This document shows, one piece after another, positions 51,301-59,756 of a DNA stretch of 64,000 nucleotides. Each line of letters starts with the position of its first letter. Positions within the stretch are counted from its first letter, which is position 1. Made by a program: the position numbers and the translations under genes. The stretch lies in NCBI RefSeq assembly GCF_030269125.1, contig NZ_BSSM01000006.1:62001-126000 (forward strand). The letters are read 5' to 3'. Below the pieces are notes generated by a model. It was not told the DNA's origin and made no database searches. It saw nothing but the letters and a program-made list of their open reading frames with translations. This DNA comes from Streptomyces hygroscopicus subsp. hygroscopicus (GTDB lineage Bacteria; Actinomycetota; Actinomycetes; Streptomycetales; Streptomycetaceae).

Positions 51301-54300
51301 CACCTCGTGCCGGGCCACCAGATCGTCCAGCGCCTGTTGCCAGCAGGCGCGTTCGAGCCCGCCGCGCACCCGCCAGCAGTACCACAGCAGATAGGAGTCG
51401 CCCCGGTCGGACGTGCGGTCCAGGAACCACAGCCGTTCCTGCGCGAAGGACAGCGGCAGCGGCCTGGTGCGGTCGACAGGCAGCACCTCGGTCGTGCCGG
51501 AGGCGCGGGCGCCGGCCACGCGCGGGGCGAAGCCGCGCACGGTCGGGTTCTCGAAGAGGGTGCGCAACTCGATGTCCCGGCCGAGCCGCCCGGCGATGCG
51601 GGAGACCGCCATGGTGGCGAGCAGGGAGTGCCCGCCCAGGTCGAAGAAGCTGTCGTCGATGCCGATCCGCTCCAGGCCCAGGACATCGGCCCACACCTCG
51701 GCGACGATCCGCTCGGTCTCGTCGCGGGGTCCGGCGAAGGCGGCGTCGTCGGCCGGGCCGTTCCGGTCCGGATCGGGCAGGGCACCCCGGTCGAGCTTCC
51801 CGGAGACACCGACCGGCAGGGCGTCGAGGACGACGAAGTCGGAGGGGACGGCGTAGTGCGGCAGGCAGCGGGCGCACCAGGACCGCAGCTCCGCCCGGTC
51901 GGGCGCCGAGGGCGCGTCCGGGGCGGGTACGACGTAGCCGGTCAGGGTGCGTCCGGTGGCACGGTCGGGCCGGACGGCGGCCGCCGCGACCAGCGGGCAG
52001 GCCCGCAGCACGGCCTCCACCTCGCCGAGTTCGACGCGGAAGCCGCGGATCTTGACCTGGTCGTCGCGGCGCCCGACGAAGTCCAGTTCCCCGGCCGCCG
52101 TCCAGCGCACGAGGTCGCCGGTGCGGTACAGGCGGCCGCCGGGCGGCCCGTACGGGTCGGGCACGAAGCGCTCGGCGGTCAGCGCGGGCCGGTTGAGGTA
52201 GCCCCGGGCCAGCTCCGTCCCGCCGATGAGGAGTTCACCCGTGACGCCGACCGGCACCTGCTCGTCGTCGGCGTCCACCACGTACACGCTGCGGTCGCCG
52301 AGCGGCCGGCCGATGGGCACGCTGTCGGCGGACGGTCCGCCGGCGTCGTGGGTGGTGGCGGTGACGGTGGTCTCGGTGGGCCCGTAGGCGTTGCAGACCC
52401 GCACCCACGGCACGGCGGCCCGCCACACGGCCAGGGTGTCGGCCGGGACCGCCTCGCCGCCGAGCACCAGCAGCCGCAGCGGGGCGAGGGCCGCGGCGAG
52501 CCGGCGGTCGAGGGAGAGGGCCAGCTCGGACCAGTAGGTGGGCGGCACGTTGACCACGGTCAGCTCGTGCCGCTGGACGATCTCCGGCACCTGGGTCGGC
52601 AGCCAGGGCTCCTCGGGCCGCATCACGACGGTGGCTCCGGAGGTCAGGGCGGGCAGCACCTGGTCCAGGGAGGCGTCGAAGGAGAAGGAGGCGAAGGCCA
52701 GCACCCGGTCGTCGGCGGTGATACCGAGGCGCCGCCGGGCGGCGGCCACGTGCGAGGCGAGCGCGGCGTGCTCGACGCCGACCGCCTTGGGATGTCCGGT
52801 GGACCCGGACGTGAAGATGACGTGGGCGAGTTGGCGGGGGTCGGGCCGGTGGCGGGGCCCGTCCGCGTCCGGGGCGACGGCCGCGACGTCGACGGTGACG
52901 GGCGCGAGCGGACCGGCGGTCGCGGCGGTCGCCGGTTCGGCCACGACGCAGGCGAGCCCGGCCTCCCGGGCCATGAACGCGAGCCGCTGCTCGGGAAGTT
53001 CGGGGTCGAGCGGCACGTACACCCCGCCGGCCCGCCAGATCCCCTCGATGGCGGCGACCGACCACAGACCGCGGCGCAGTACGACACCCACCGGGCTGCC
53101 CTCGGTCACTCCGGCGGCGCGCAGCGCGGCCGCGAGCCCGCCGGACATGGCGTCGAGTTCCGCGTACGTGGCGCTGTCGTCGCCGCAGCGCAGCGCGGTC
53201 GCCCCGGGTCGTCCGGAGAACGCGACCGGGTCCGCGGGTGCCGCGGGCCGGTCCGGGGCGTGGTGCCACTCGGGCCGGGGCCGGGCGGGGGCCCCCGGCC
53301 GGGTGGCCAGGGCACCGGCCAACTCGTGCACGGGGGTGCCGGGTTCGGCGATGACAGCGCGCAGCAGCGCGACGTACGCCTGTGCGAACGCGCGCATCGT
53401 CGCGGCGTCGAACAGCGCCGTGGCGTACTGCAGTACGGCGGCGATGCTGCCGTCGGTGCGCAGGGTCAGGTCGAGGAAGACGTCCAACGGCGTCTCGGTC
53501 AGCGGCGGGTCCACCAGCGCCACCTCCAGGCCCGCCATCCGCACCGGCCGGATCGGGGAGTTGAGCAGAGTGAACGACGCCTGCGCGAGCGGATGCCGGG
53601 ACAGGTCGCGGGAGCCGCCGAGCGCGCCGACCACCAGGTCGAAGGGTGCCTCGGCGTGCGAGAGGTCGGCCGGCACGCGGTCGCGCACCCGGGCGAGCAG
53701 CGCGTCGAAGCCGGGCCGCCCGGACAGGTCCGTGCGCAGCACGACGGTGTTCACCAGCGGACCGATCAGCGCGGCGGCACCGCGCTGGGCGCGGTCCGCG
53801 AGGGTGCTGCACACGGCGACGTCGGTGCGTCCCGCCCAGTGCCCGAGCAGCGCCTGGTAGGCGGCGAGCAGCACCATGTACCGGGTGGCGCGCCGGGACC
53901 TGGCCAGCGCGTCCACGGCGGTGACCAGTTCGGCGGGCACGTCGAAGCGGACGGCGTCCCCGGAACCGTCCCAGACCCGGGGCCGCGGCCGGTCGGTGGG
54001 CAGGTCCAGCGGGGTCAGCCCGGTCAGCCGGTTGCGCCAGTGCCCGAGCAGCCGATCGAGGCGCTCGCCGGAGAGTCGTGCGGCCTGCGCGCGGGCGAGT
54101 TCGGCGTACTGCACGGCGAGCGGTTCGACGTCCTCGCCCCGGTACCCCGCGGCCAGTTCCTCCAGCAGCACGCCCCACGACCACCCGTCGACGGCGATGT
54201 GGTGGACCTCGACCAGCAGCAGGTGCTCGTCCTCGGCGACCCGGGCGAGCGTGGCGCGGACCGGGTGCTCGGCGGCGAGATCCACGGGACGGCCCAGGCA

Positions 54301-54621
54301 GCGGTCGTACAGGTCGGCCGGCCCGTCCGCCGTGATCCGCCGGAGCGTGAACCCGGTCGGGGCGTCCACGACCGGCACCGGCTCCCCGTCGACGGCGGTG
54401 AACCTCGTCCGCAGCACCTCGTGCCGCGCCACGATCCCGCCCAGCGACCGCTCCAGCCGGTCGGCGTCCAGGCGCCCCCGCAGCCGCAGCACCAACGGCA
54501 GCATCGAACCGCTGGACGTCCCCGCCAACTGGTCCATGAACCACAGCCGACGCTGCGCGAAGGATGCCGTGCGGGTGTCCACGTCGTTCGGCGCCCCCTC
54601 AGGGGCCGGACCTGTTGTCAC
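48328..54621 (-). CDS. NRPS, two modules without thioesterase (C-A-T-C-A-T)
   Basis: The protein has 2,097 residues from GTG 54621, chosen because GGGAGG lies six bases upstream and homology starts at once ([17 protein letters not shown]). Domains: C1 with HHIAVDGWS near 142; A1 with [16 protein letters not shown] near 607; T1 with LGGHSLLA near 997; C2 with HHAVTDGWS near 1190; A2 with [16 protein letters not shown] near 1652; T2 with LGGHSLRA near 2037. The C terminus ends [13 protein letters not shown], which may dock with the next protein. A first C domain means that the line is primed by a carrier-bound unit, possibly from the stand-alone A/carrier pair. Both A domains share an unusual KAVGVEH and look like relatives. 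Confidence 0.92.
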   Translation of the reverse strand: MTTGPAPEGAPNDVDTRTASFAQRRLWFMDQLAGTSSGSMLPLVLRLRGRLDADRLERSLGGIVARHEVLRTRFTAVDGEPVPVVDAPTGFTLRRITADGPADLYDRCLGRPVDLAAEHPVRATLARVAEDEHLLLVEVHHIAVDGWSWGVLLEELAAGYRGEDVEPLAVQYAELARAQAARLSGERLDRLLGHWRNRLTGLTPLDLPTDRPRPRVWDGSGDAVRFDVPAELVTAVDALARSRRATRYMVLLAAYQALLGHWAGRTDVAVCSTLADRAQRGAAALIGPLVNTVVLRTDLSGRPGFDALLARVRDRVPADLSHAEAPFDLVVGALGGSRDLSRHPLAQASFTLLNSPIRPVRMAGLEVALVDPPLTETPLDVFLDLTLRTDGSIAAVLQYATALFDAATMRAFAQAYVALLRAVIAEPGTPVHELAGALATRPGAPARPRPEWHHAPDRPAAPADPVAFSGRPGATALRCGDDSATYAELDAMSGGLAAALRAAGVTEGSPVGVVLRRGLWSVAAIEGIWRAGGVYVPLDPELPEQRLAFMAREAGLACVVAEPATAATAGPLAPVTVDVAAVAPDADGPRHRPDPRQLAHVIFTSGSTGHPKAVGVEHAALASHVAAARRRLGITADDRVLAFASFSFDASLDQVLPALTSGATVVMRPEEPWLPTQVPEIVQRHELTVVNVPPTYWSELALSLDRRLAAALAPLRLLVLGGEAVPADTLAVWRAAVPWVRVCNAYGPTETTVTATTHDAGGPSADSVPIGRPLGDRSVYVVDADDEQVPVGVTGELLIGGTELARGYLNRPALTAERFVPDPYGPPGGRLYRTGDLVRWTAAGELDFVGRRDDQVKIRGFRVELGEVEAVLRACPLVAAAAVRPDRATGRTLTGYVVPAPDAPSAPDRAELRSWCARCLPHYAVPSDFVVLDALPVGVSGKLDRGALPDPDRNGPADDAAFAGPRDETERIVAEVWADVLGLERIGIDDSFFDLGGHSLLATMAVSRIAGRLGRDIELRTLFENPTVRGFAPRVAGARASGTTEVLPVDRTRPLPLSFAQERLWFLDRTSDRGDSYLLWYCWRVRGGLERACWQQALDDLVARHEVLRTALIESDGRPVQQVCDPAGVPLRWETAPEGPDEEARLDAVRRQAEALATRRFDLARPPLLRAGVWELAADDHVVLLALHHAVTDGWSKGVLLDELAHHYAARRAGRRAQLPPLDVQYGDFAVWQRERADSGALEPQLDYWENVLAATPALELPTDRPRPAAFTGRGGAVEVDLPAPLVHRVDTFAREHGATRFMVLLAAAQAVLARWSGQTDVPVGTPVAGRGRLELEPLVGFFVNTVVLRTDLSGRPTFAELVERVRDVVLGAFDHQEVPFERVVERLRPERDLSRNPLFQVMVDVQDASTGGSGLPGLDTVDFRLPWGSAKFDLTATFVVRPSGFALNVEYAADLFDPATATRFARHVGRLLEACLADPAARVDAAPLLSAGERDLLVATAGREVTAAPGFQVAGPLDAPAVVCEGTVLDHARLDALTGGLAAALHDASVAPGDPVGVCVGRGAWSVAAMLAVWRAGGVYVPLDALLPEERLRYMLREAGVRHVVADAGTREKVTVLGVRAVAVEDVRPLPDGPRYTPDPGDLAYVIFTSGSTGRPKAVGVEHHALDAHVAAARERFGLTADDRVLTFASTAFDASLEQILPALSAGATVIVRPDEIWGPEELAARVAAERVTVMELTPSYWAELVSRLDRLAPRLVSLRLLVTGGEALPADPLERWFAHLPRVPVLNTYGPTESVISATAHTVDGARTGRVPIGRPLGGRRTYVVDALGELVPDGVPGELLVGGRELARGYLGRPGLTAERFEPDPFGALGGRLYRTGDVVRRLPSGELEFLGRNDDQVKIRGFRVEPKEAEAVLRRHPGVRGAAVVVRTLRGEPALVGYVVGDGLSEESLTTHCRARLPHYLVPSAFALLDALPLTVQGKLDVAALPEPAAPGAGTFVAPRSPAETVVAQIWCEVLDLPRVGVHDDFFALGGHSLRAVAVASRLRTAFDCMLQVRDLFEHPTVARLAAEVERRLLELISQMSDDEIDLSLTADF

Positions 54622-54941
54622 TGTCGCCTCCCAGCCGTCTTTTCCCAGCAGCCTGCCGCCGCGCGCCCCCGCTCCCCAGGGAAGAAGAAGCAGCGCTGCG
54701 AGCAGACTCGGCTGCGGTTCCGGTGGCTGGGGCGGGCCTCCGGTTCCCGCTCCGGGGCGTCGCGGCATCGCCGTGCGCCCGCTCGGCGGAGCCGGCCGCC
54801 CGGGGGCTCCGGCTGTGGCCTGCCGGTCCAGCGGGAACGGACCGCCGCATGCCCGGGTCCCGGCCGCCCTCGCACCGGCGTCGACCGCCGTCCTCGGCGA
54901 CGCGGGGACCGGGCTCACCGCCCGCGGTCCCCCGGCGGTTC

Positions 54942-55688
54942 TCAGCAGGCCCTGGCGATGACCTGCCCGACGACGGAGAAGCGCTGCCCGCACTCCGGGC
55001 AGGTCGCCTCACCGAAGACATGGGTGAGGGCACGCGCCACGTCCAGCTGCCCGTCGGCCAGGGCAAGCTCGTGAAGGCGCCGGCCGAGACCTTCCAGGTC
55101 GCGGGGATCGGCCGGATGGAGGGGGAAGGTCTCGACGTCGTCGGAGAGGGCGTAGTCCTCCGCCGCGCTGAAGAAGCCCCGCGCTCCGAGCACCACCCAC
55201 AGCGACGCGCACCCGTCGGGATCGGGGCACTCGAGCTCGTACTCCTCGGCGGCGAGGCCCCCCGTCAAGTCCTCCGCCCAGTGGATGTCGCCTTCCAGGT
55301 CGAGGACCGCCTCCAGCAGGCAGCAGTAGTCGCTCCGCTCGGCGGTGACCTGCCTCCACCGGTTCGCGGCGTCCAGGAGGCATGCGACCTCCGGCGCGTA
55401 CCGGTGGCGCAGATCGCGCGTCTCGTGCCGCTGGTCGGCCTGGACGAGCAGGGCGCCGGCCAGGTGGAGGGCCGGAGCCGCCACGTCGGCCTCGTCGGAC
55501 CGCGCCATGCCGGCCAGCGTGCGCAGCACCAGCGGATGGGCGACGTCCAGAGTGCCGTTGTGGTAGAGCTCCGTCCACAGCTCGCTCCAGGCCCGGCCGT
55601 CCGCGCCCGTGGCGGCACGTTCCAGCAGGGCCCTCAGGCGTTCGGATGCGGCGTCGTGCGCTCGGGGAGCAGGAGAACCGGTCGTCAT
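54942..55688 (-). CDS. Hypothetical protein with C-terminal CxxC
   Basis: About 248 residues from ATG 55688; the start is uncertain, because an in-frame ATG at 55715 is also open. No known domain was recognised. The protein is largely helical, acidic and Leu/Ala-rich, with short repeats of the LLERAATGADGRAWSELW type that hint at a HEAT- or TPR-like solenoid. Near the C terminus there is a CPECGQRF motif, half of a zinc ribbon, and a final Cys. It lies on the same strand as the NRPS operon but about 320 bases upstream of it and is probably not part of it. Confidence 0.7.
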   Translation of the reverse strand: MTTGSPAPRAHDAASERLRALLERAATGADGRAWSELWTELYHNGTLDVAHPLVLRTLAGMARSDEADVAAPALHLAGALLVQADQRHETRDLRHRYAPEVACLLDAANRWRQVTAERSDYCCLLEAVLDLEGDIHWAEDLTGGLAAEEYELECPDPDGCASLWVVLGARGFFSAAEDYALSDDVETFPLHPADPRDLEGLGRRLHELALADGQLDVARALTHVFGEATCPECGQRFSVVGQVIARAC

Positions 55689-56080
55689 CCCCGGTATCCA
55701 AGCAGACCGCCGCAACCGCGCCTTCGCCGGTCAGCCGGCACCGTCCGCGACCACTACGTGCCGAGCATAAGAACCGGAAGAACGGTCTTCGTCGATCCCT
55801 GCCGGGCACGGGAACTCCTCGGCCCATCAGCCGCGCAGGGGTGGGCACGCTCGATCCCAGTGGTAGCGACCGGAGGTCGTCGACAGTCGCCTCGCCGGCG
55901 CCGAACCAGTCCTGGACACGTGACCGTCCGACCGGCGTCGCGAGTCCGGATCCGGTGACGGTGCGGCCGGGGCGGAAAGGGGGACCGACCCGGTCAGGAA
56001 GATAGCGATGGCTTCGATACGACGACGCTGAAGCGCAAAGGGGGGGATGCGCCAGCGGCGTTTCTCGGGGCGCACGGGTG
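55689..56080. other. Gene-free stretch
   Basis: About 390 bases between two minus-strand genes. Short open frames run through it without ribosome sites, and no hairpin strong enough to call was found. It presumably holds the promoter of the hypothetical gene at 55688. Confidence 0.5.
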
Positions 56081-56215
56081 TCACCCCTCGAAGTGGTGGC
56101 CGAACAGCTTCTCGATCAATGCCCACAGAGCACGAGCCCCGAGCGCGATCGTCAGCCGGCCGGCAACCTCGCGGATCTTCCCCTTGGTCTCCTGGGAAGG
56201 ACGCGTTGTTTCCAT
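56081..56215 (-). CDS. Small basic/amphipathic 44-residue protein
   Basis: A short open frame from ATG 56215 with a purine-rich GAGGTGGAG immediately upstream, ending at TGA 56081-56083. The peptide reads METTRPSQETKGKIREVAG and continues as an amphipathic helix (LTIALGARALWALIEKL) ending FGHHFEG. Codon third positions favour G/C as in neighbouring genes, which supports coding. No family was recognised. It could be a small membrane-associated or regulatory peptide. Confidence 0.5.
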   Translation of the reverse strand: METTRPSQETKGKIREVAGRLTIALGARALWALIEKLFGHHFEG

Positions 56216-56360
56216 CACTCCACCTCATCTCCGGGGCCGCGTCCCGTCGCCGTGCGCAACGGGGCGCCCCCCTCTCGGAGATGAGGCGATGCAAGGCTAG
56301 ACCCTGATCATGAGTGATCACCACTTCGAGCAGGCCGCCGCCTGACCCGGCAGCGCGGAC

Positions 56361-56747
56361 TCACCCGGCGGCGGGCGGGACGGGCGTGGCCTGGTGGTAG
56401 TACATCTTCCACGTCGAGGCCGGACCTTGCTTGCGCCAGAGCGAACTTCGCCGTGCCCGGTTGCCGGCCGACGTGGTCTCGTAGGTGAGGTGCACCAGCC
56501 CGGGAGACAGCAGGACGCCGGTGAAGTTCGAGGGCTCGTAGCGCGGGCCGCTCTCGGTGGCACCGTCCATCTCGGGCAGCGCGGCGATCATCTCCTCGTA
56601 GGTCCACCGCCGCCCCGAAGCACCGACCTCCACGAAGTCCGGGTCCAGGAGCTGCCGGACGAGCGAACGTGTCGCACGCACGCCGGGGTCCATCAGACGC
56701 AGTTCGCCCGCGATCGCTTCACGTACCTCGTCCGTCTCTCGGCTCAT
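56361..56747 (-). CDS. DUF4440/NTF2-like protein
   Basis: About 128 residues from ATG 56747; the ribosome site is weak. The sequence fits the NTF2-like cone fold used by DUF4440 proteins: helical N terminus (VREAIAGELRLMDPGVRATR), the conserved LLDPDFVEVGASGRRWTYEE and the beta strands VLLSPGLVHLTYETTS and SLWRKQGPASTWKMYYHQA. Such proteins bind or transform small ligands, and no substrate can be assigned. It is divergent from the NUDIX gene to its right. Confidence 0.82.
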   Translation of the reverse strand: MSRETDEVREAIAGELRLMDPGVRATRSLVRQLLDPDFVEVGASGRRWTYEEMIAALPEMDGATESGPRYEPSNFTGVLLSPGLVHLTYETTSAGNRARRSSLWRKQGPASTWKMYYHQATPVPPAAG

Positions 56748-56900
56748 GCGGACATCTTCGTCCAGGCGGCCGAGCACCGCGCGACCGAGTCGCCATCCGC
56801 CGGACGCGACCCCCGGGCCGGCCGAGGCCGTCTGCCGTGACGGCCCCTGAAGCGGCTGGCGCCCACGCTTCGCGCGAGCCGGGGCGGGGCAGGCTTCCGT

Positions 56901-57392
56901 ATGCCCGGTCCCCCGTCCCGGCCCCTCGCCGCCGACCAACGCGGCAACGTGCTGGCCTCGTTCACGTTCGGCACCGAGGACGTCCTTCCCGGCGGCGCGC
57001 CCACGCCGATGGCTCTGACCGCGCTGTGGCACCGCGGCGCCGTCGTGATGGTCCACGACCGGTTCCGAAGCCAGTGGGAACTGCCCGGCGGCCTGCTGGA
57101 GCCGGGGGAGAGTCCTCGCCAGGCGGCGGTCCGTGAACTCGCGGAGGAGAGCGGGCAGATCCCTGACGATCCCCTGCTGTTCGTCGGCTACGCCGAGTTC
57201 CTCCTCGGTCCGGCGCGGCGAGCCGAGTACGGCGCCCTGTTCACCGGCCGCGCCCTGCGTCGCCGGCGTGTCGAGACCGATGACGAGATCGGAGCCGTGC
57301 GGTGGTGGGAACCGGCCACGCCCCTGCCGGGCCGGGTTTCCGCCATCGACGCCTACCTCGCCCGGCTCACCCTGCCCGACGGTCCGCACTGA
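56901..57392 (+). CDS. NUDIX hydrolase
   Basis: The protein has 163 residues from ATG 56901. The Nudix box is complete: [23 protein letters not shown] near 77-99, with the RELAEE metal-binding Glu residues. The family hydrolyses nucleoside diphosphates linked to another group, such as oxidised dNTPs, ADP-ribose or nucleotide sugars. The N-terminal [20 protein letters not shown] and the C-terminal [11 protein letters not shown] are typical for Streptomyces members. The substrate is unknown and no operon is apparent. Confidence 0.9.
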   Translation: MPGPPSRPLAADQRGNVLASFTFGTEDVLPGGAPTPMALTALWHRGAVVMVHDRFRSQWELPGGLLEPGESPRQAAVRELAEESGQIPDDPLLFVGYAEFLLGPARRAEYGALFTGRALRRRRVETDDEIGAVRWWEPATPLPGRVSAIDAYLARLTLPDGPH

Positions 57393-57935
57393 CCTCGGAG
57401 CACTCCGTTCGGGGAGCCGTCGGCTCAGGCGGTCGCCGTCGTGGCCCTCTTCGGCGTGACGCGTCGGCGCGTCGCGGCCGGGCTCGGAGCACGGTCCCGC
57501 CCCGGGTCGCCGGACCGGACCGCCGGGTCACCGGCCCGCCGGGTGCCGGGTCACCGGGTCACCGGACCGCCGGGTCGCCGGACCGCCGGACCGCCGGGTC
57601 GCCGACCATCCGCCGGCACCGGACGGCGAGCCGGTCGGCGTTGCGGCCGTCCGTGCCGCGGTACCGGGTCCGCGTGGCGGCGTCCGCGTTCCCTCGTACG
57701 GTTGGGGCGCCTTCGCCTCGTCCGTCGTCCGTGGCTGGAGGAAACCGTGACGTCCCGTCGCCACCGTCGCCGCTCCGCCGGACGCGGCGTCGGCGGACGC
57801 TCCTCGGGTGCTTCACCGGCCCGGCCACAGGATCCTCGTGCAGCCGTTCCCGTCTCGGGGCCCGCCCGCGCGGCGGGGGGCGGGGCGGCGCGTGGTACAC
57901 GATCTCCGAGGACGGGGCCTCCGTGCACCTGTGGG
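57393..57935. other. Intergenic stretch with tandem repeats and a possible decayed ORF
   Basis: This 543-base interval holds a GC-rich tandem repeat (57504-57607). A strong ribosome site and start (GGAGGAAACC before GTG 57747) opens a frame that soon reads antisense through the next gene. A second frame ends WYTISEDGASVHLWEPADGN just before the stop at 57953-57955, which looks protein-like. The two could be the ends of a frameshifted small gene. I cannot support a functional CDS. Confidence 0.4.
57504..57607. repeat. Degenerate tandem repeat (CCGGACCGCCGGGTCR-type)
   Basis: About seven partial copies of an 8- to 16-base unit built from GGACCGCC and GGGTCACC/GGGTCGCC fall in about 100 bases. 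It probably expands by slippage. Confidence 0.7.
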
Positions 57936-57994
57936 AGCCGGCCGACGGGAACTGACGGGCCGGGCAGCCGGCCGACGGAACTGACGGGCCGGGC
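57936..57994. repeat. 30-bp tandem duplication with a 1-bp deletion
   Basis: 57936-57965 and 57966-57994 are the same sequence (AGCCGGCCGACGG...) except for one missing G in the second copy. The copies carry duplicated TGACGGGCCGGGC ends that feed into the downstream hairpin. Confidence 0.85.
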
Positions 57995-58010
57995 GAGGCC
58001 CCGCCCGTCA
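57982..58010. terminator. Hairpin at the 3' end of the hypothetical gene
   Basis: TGACGGGC (57982-57989) pairs with GCCCGTCA (58003-58010) around a 13-base loop. The right arm contains the stop codon of the minus-strand gene at 58008. Confidence 0.5.
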
Positions 58011-58523
58011 AGCGTCCAGGGAGTCTTCGGGGCTGTCCTTGCTCTCGGCCATCACCTTGCCACCGATGAAAGCCACGCCCAGGACGAGGGCGCCCACACC
58101 ACCGGCCGCGAGCGTCTTGAGTGCCACGCTCAAGAACCTCTTGTTCTCGCTGTCCTTCAGGGACTCCAGCCTTCCGGTCTCCATGATCAGATCAAGGATG
58201 TACTTCCTCTCCTCCCAACTCTGGTACTCCTCCCTTTCGAGTTGCCCTTGGAGGATCTCCCTGATGTGCTGAAGGGCCTGATGGAAGTGCTCCTGGCTCT
58301 GCTTGTTGGCCGAGACCGCGGAGTCGAACGACTTCTCCAGCGCGTTCACCACATCCGTGGCGAATTCCTTGAACGAGGGGAACTGCTCGATGATCTTCAG
58401 GGCCGCCTCGGTGCCCATGTCGGGCATCATGGCCGCGAACCTGATCATCTTGTCCTTGGAGAGGTTCCTCCAGGAATCGATCCCGAGCGCCTGCTTGATC
58501 TCGGCTTCGCTCTTGTAGCCCAT
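58008..58523 (-). CDS. Hypothetical coiled-coil protein with C-terminal membrane anchor
   Basis: The protein has 171 residues from ATG 58523, with GGAG nine bases upstream. Unlike its neighbours it is rich in Lys, Ile, Met and Glu (YKSEAEIKQALGIDSWRNLS, KDKMIRFAAMMPDMGTEAAL) and the local DNA is less GC-rich, suggesting acquisition by transfer. The middle part (EHFHQALQHIREILQGQLER) is a predicted amphipathic helix or coiled coil. The C terminus has a single hydrophobic span, LAAGGVGALVLGVAFIGG. No family was recognised. Viral, toxin-related or plasmid origins are all possible and unproven. Confidence 0.75.
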   Translation of the reverse strand: MGYKSEAEIKQALGIDSWRNLSKDKMIRFAAMMPDMGTEAALKIIEQFPSFKEFATDVVNALEKSFDSAVSANKQSQEHFHQALQHIREILQGQLEREEYQSWEERKYILDLIMETGRLESLKDSENKRFLSVALKTLAAGGVGALVLGVAFIGGKVMAESKDSPEDSLDA

Positions 58524-58623
58524 GTCGCCGCTCCGTCCCCCGCCCTGTTTCGACCGTACAAACCCCCGGGGCGCGCCCCGCTCCACGGTGCCGTGGAGGA
58601 TACAGTGCGCGCCCCGGCGGTGT

Positions 58624-59562
58624 TCAGCCGTGGTCGAGGAAGACGGCGAGTCCGTCCAGGAGGCGCCGGAGGCCGAACTCGAAGAGCGCGTCGAGATCGA
58701 GGTCGTACCCGGCCGTGGCGAGCCGGGAGAGCGCGGGGAAGCGACCGGTGGCCAGGATCTCCAGGAACTCGGGCTCCTGGGCGTCCATCCACTGCTCGCT
58801 GTCGAGGCCGCTGTACGCCTCGGCCTCCCGTTCCGACTCCAGGTTCACGGCGATGCCGCGGGCGTAGTTGAGCAGCATCAGGTGCGCGGTGAAGGCGGTG
58901 TGCAGGTCGACTCCGCGGGAGTGCAGGACGGAGAGCATCCACTCGCTGTACGGCAGTGCCGAGATCACCATCTGGGGACGGGTCACGGACAGGGCCGGCG
59001 CGAGCCACGGGTGGCGGCGGAACTGGTCCCACAGCCGCCGGCACGCCAGCTCGATCGCTGCGCGCCAGTCCTCCGGCGGCTCGGCGGGCAGCGGGTCCTC
59101 GGCGACGACCGTGTCCATCATCCGCGTCAGCAGGTCGTCCTTGTCGGTCACGTGCCGGTACAACGACATGGTCGCCACGCCGAGTTCGGCGGCCACCCGG
59201 CGCATCGAGACCGCGGCCAGCCCCTCCGCGTCGGCGACCGCGACCGCGGCGGTGACGATCCGGCCGAGCGTGAGGGCCGACGGGGCGGACGGAGCGTCGG
59301 CCCGTCCGCCCTGGCGTCCGGCGACGGCGGGACGCGGGGCCCGTGCCGGGCCGACCGGGGCCGCCACGACCGTTCCGACGCCGGGTACGGCGCGGACCAT
59401 GCCCTCGCGGCGCAGTTCGGTGAGCACCTTGGTCGCCGTCGCCATCGCGACGCCCCACTGCCGGGTGATCTCGCGGGTGGAGGGCACCCGGTCGCCCGGC
59501 GCCAGTTCACCCGTCTCGATCCGTCGCCGCAGTTCGCCGACGATCCGGCTGTAGCGCGGCAC
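58624..59562 (-). CDS. GntR-TetR fusion transcriptional regulator
   Basis: About 312 residues from GTG 59562 (GGAG five bases upstream); GTG 59583 is an in-frame alternative. An N-terminal GntR-type winged helix (RYSRIVGELRRRIETGELAP, VPSTREITRQWGVAMATATK) is followed after a Pro-rich linker by a TetR helix-turn-helix (SMRRVAAELGVATMSLYRHV) and a TetR-like all-helical ligand domain. The protein therefore has two DNA-binding modules. It is divergent from an FAD monooxygenase gene, and two identical 10-bp palindromes between them are likely operators. The ligand may be the monooxygenase substrate, as in antibiotic-responsive repressors. Confidence 0.9.
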   Translation of the reverse strand: MPRYSRIVGELRRRIETGELAPGDRVPSTREITRQWGVAMATATKVLTELRREGMVRAVPGVGTVVAAPVGPARAPRPAVAGRQGGRADAPSAPSALTLGRIVTAAVAVADAEGLAAVSMRRVAAELGVATMSLYRHVTDKDDLLTRMMDTVVAEDPLPAEPPEDWRAAIELACRRLWDQFRRHPWLAPALSVTRPQMVISALPYSEWMLSVLHSRGVDLHTAFTAHLMLLNYARGIAVNLESEREAEAYSGLDSEQWMDAQEPEFLEILATGRFPALSRLATAGYDLDLDALFEFGLRRLLDGLAVFLDHG

Positions 59563-59588
59563 CGCCTCTCCGCCCACCGACACCCTCC

Positions 59589-59598
59589 GCACTAGTGC
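59589..59598. promoter_or_regulatory. Palindromic operator GCACTAGTGC, regulator side
   Basis: A perfect 10-bp palindrome 26 bases upstream of the regulator start codon. The 12-base context matches the second copy when read in the opposite orientation (TGCACTAGTGCG). Confidence 0.7.
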
Positions 59599-59669
59599 AC
59601 CTGAACGGGCGCCATCGTAGCCCCGATGCCGGGGAATCCGCGCGCACGGGGCACCCACTTCCATCACAT

Positions 59670-59679
59670 GCACTAGTGC
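59670..59679. promoter_or_regulatory. Palindromic operator GCACTAGTGC, monooxygenase side
   Basis: Identical palindrome with its centre 81 bp from the first. It lies about 40 bases upstream of the probable -35 box of the monooxygenase gene. A repressor bridging both sites could form a loop. Confidence 0.7.
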
Positions 59680-59756
59680 GCTAGGCAGCAACTTCCCTAT
59701 GAGCACGGGGATCTCACGCTTGCGTGTCAGTACGCGTACGCCGTACATTCGCGTGC

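Noticed and set aside
54622-54993. 124-residue N-terminal extension of the first NRPS
   Set aside because: Pro/Arg-rich with no domain; GTG 54621 has GGGAGG upstream and the condensation domain begins immediately after it.
57747-58871. Frame opened by GTG 57747 with a strong ribosome site
   Set aside because: After about 70 Arg-rich residues it runs antisense through the hypothetical gene at 58008. It may be the remnant of a small gene, but a complete CDS cannot be supported.
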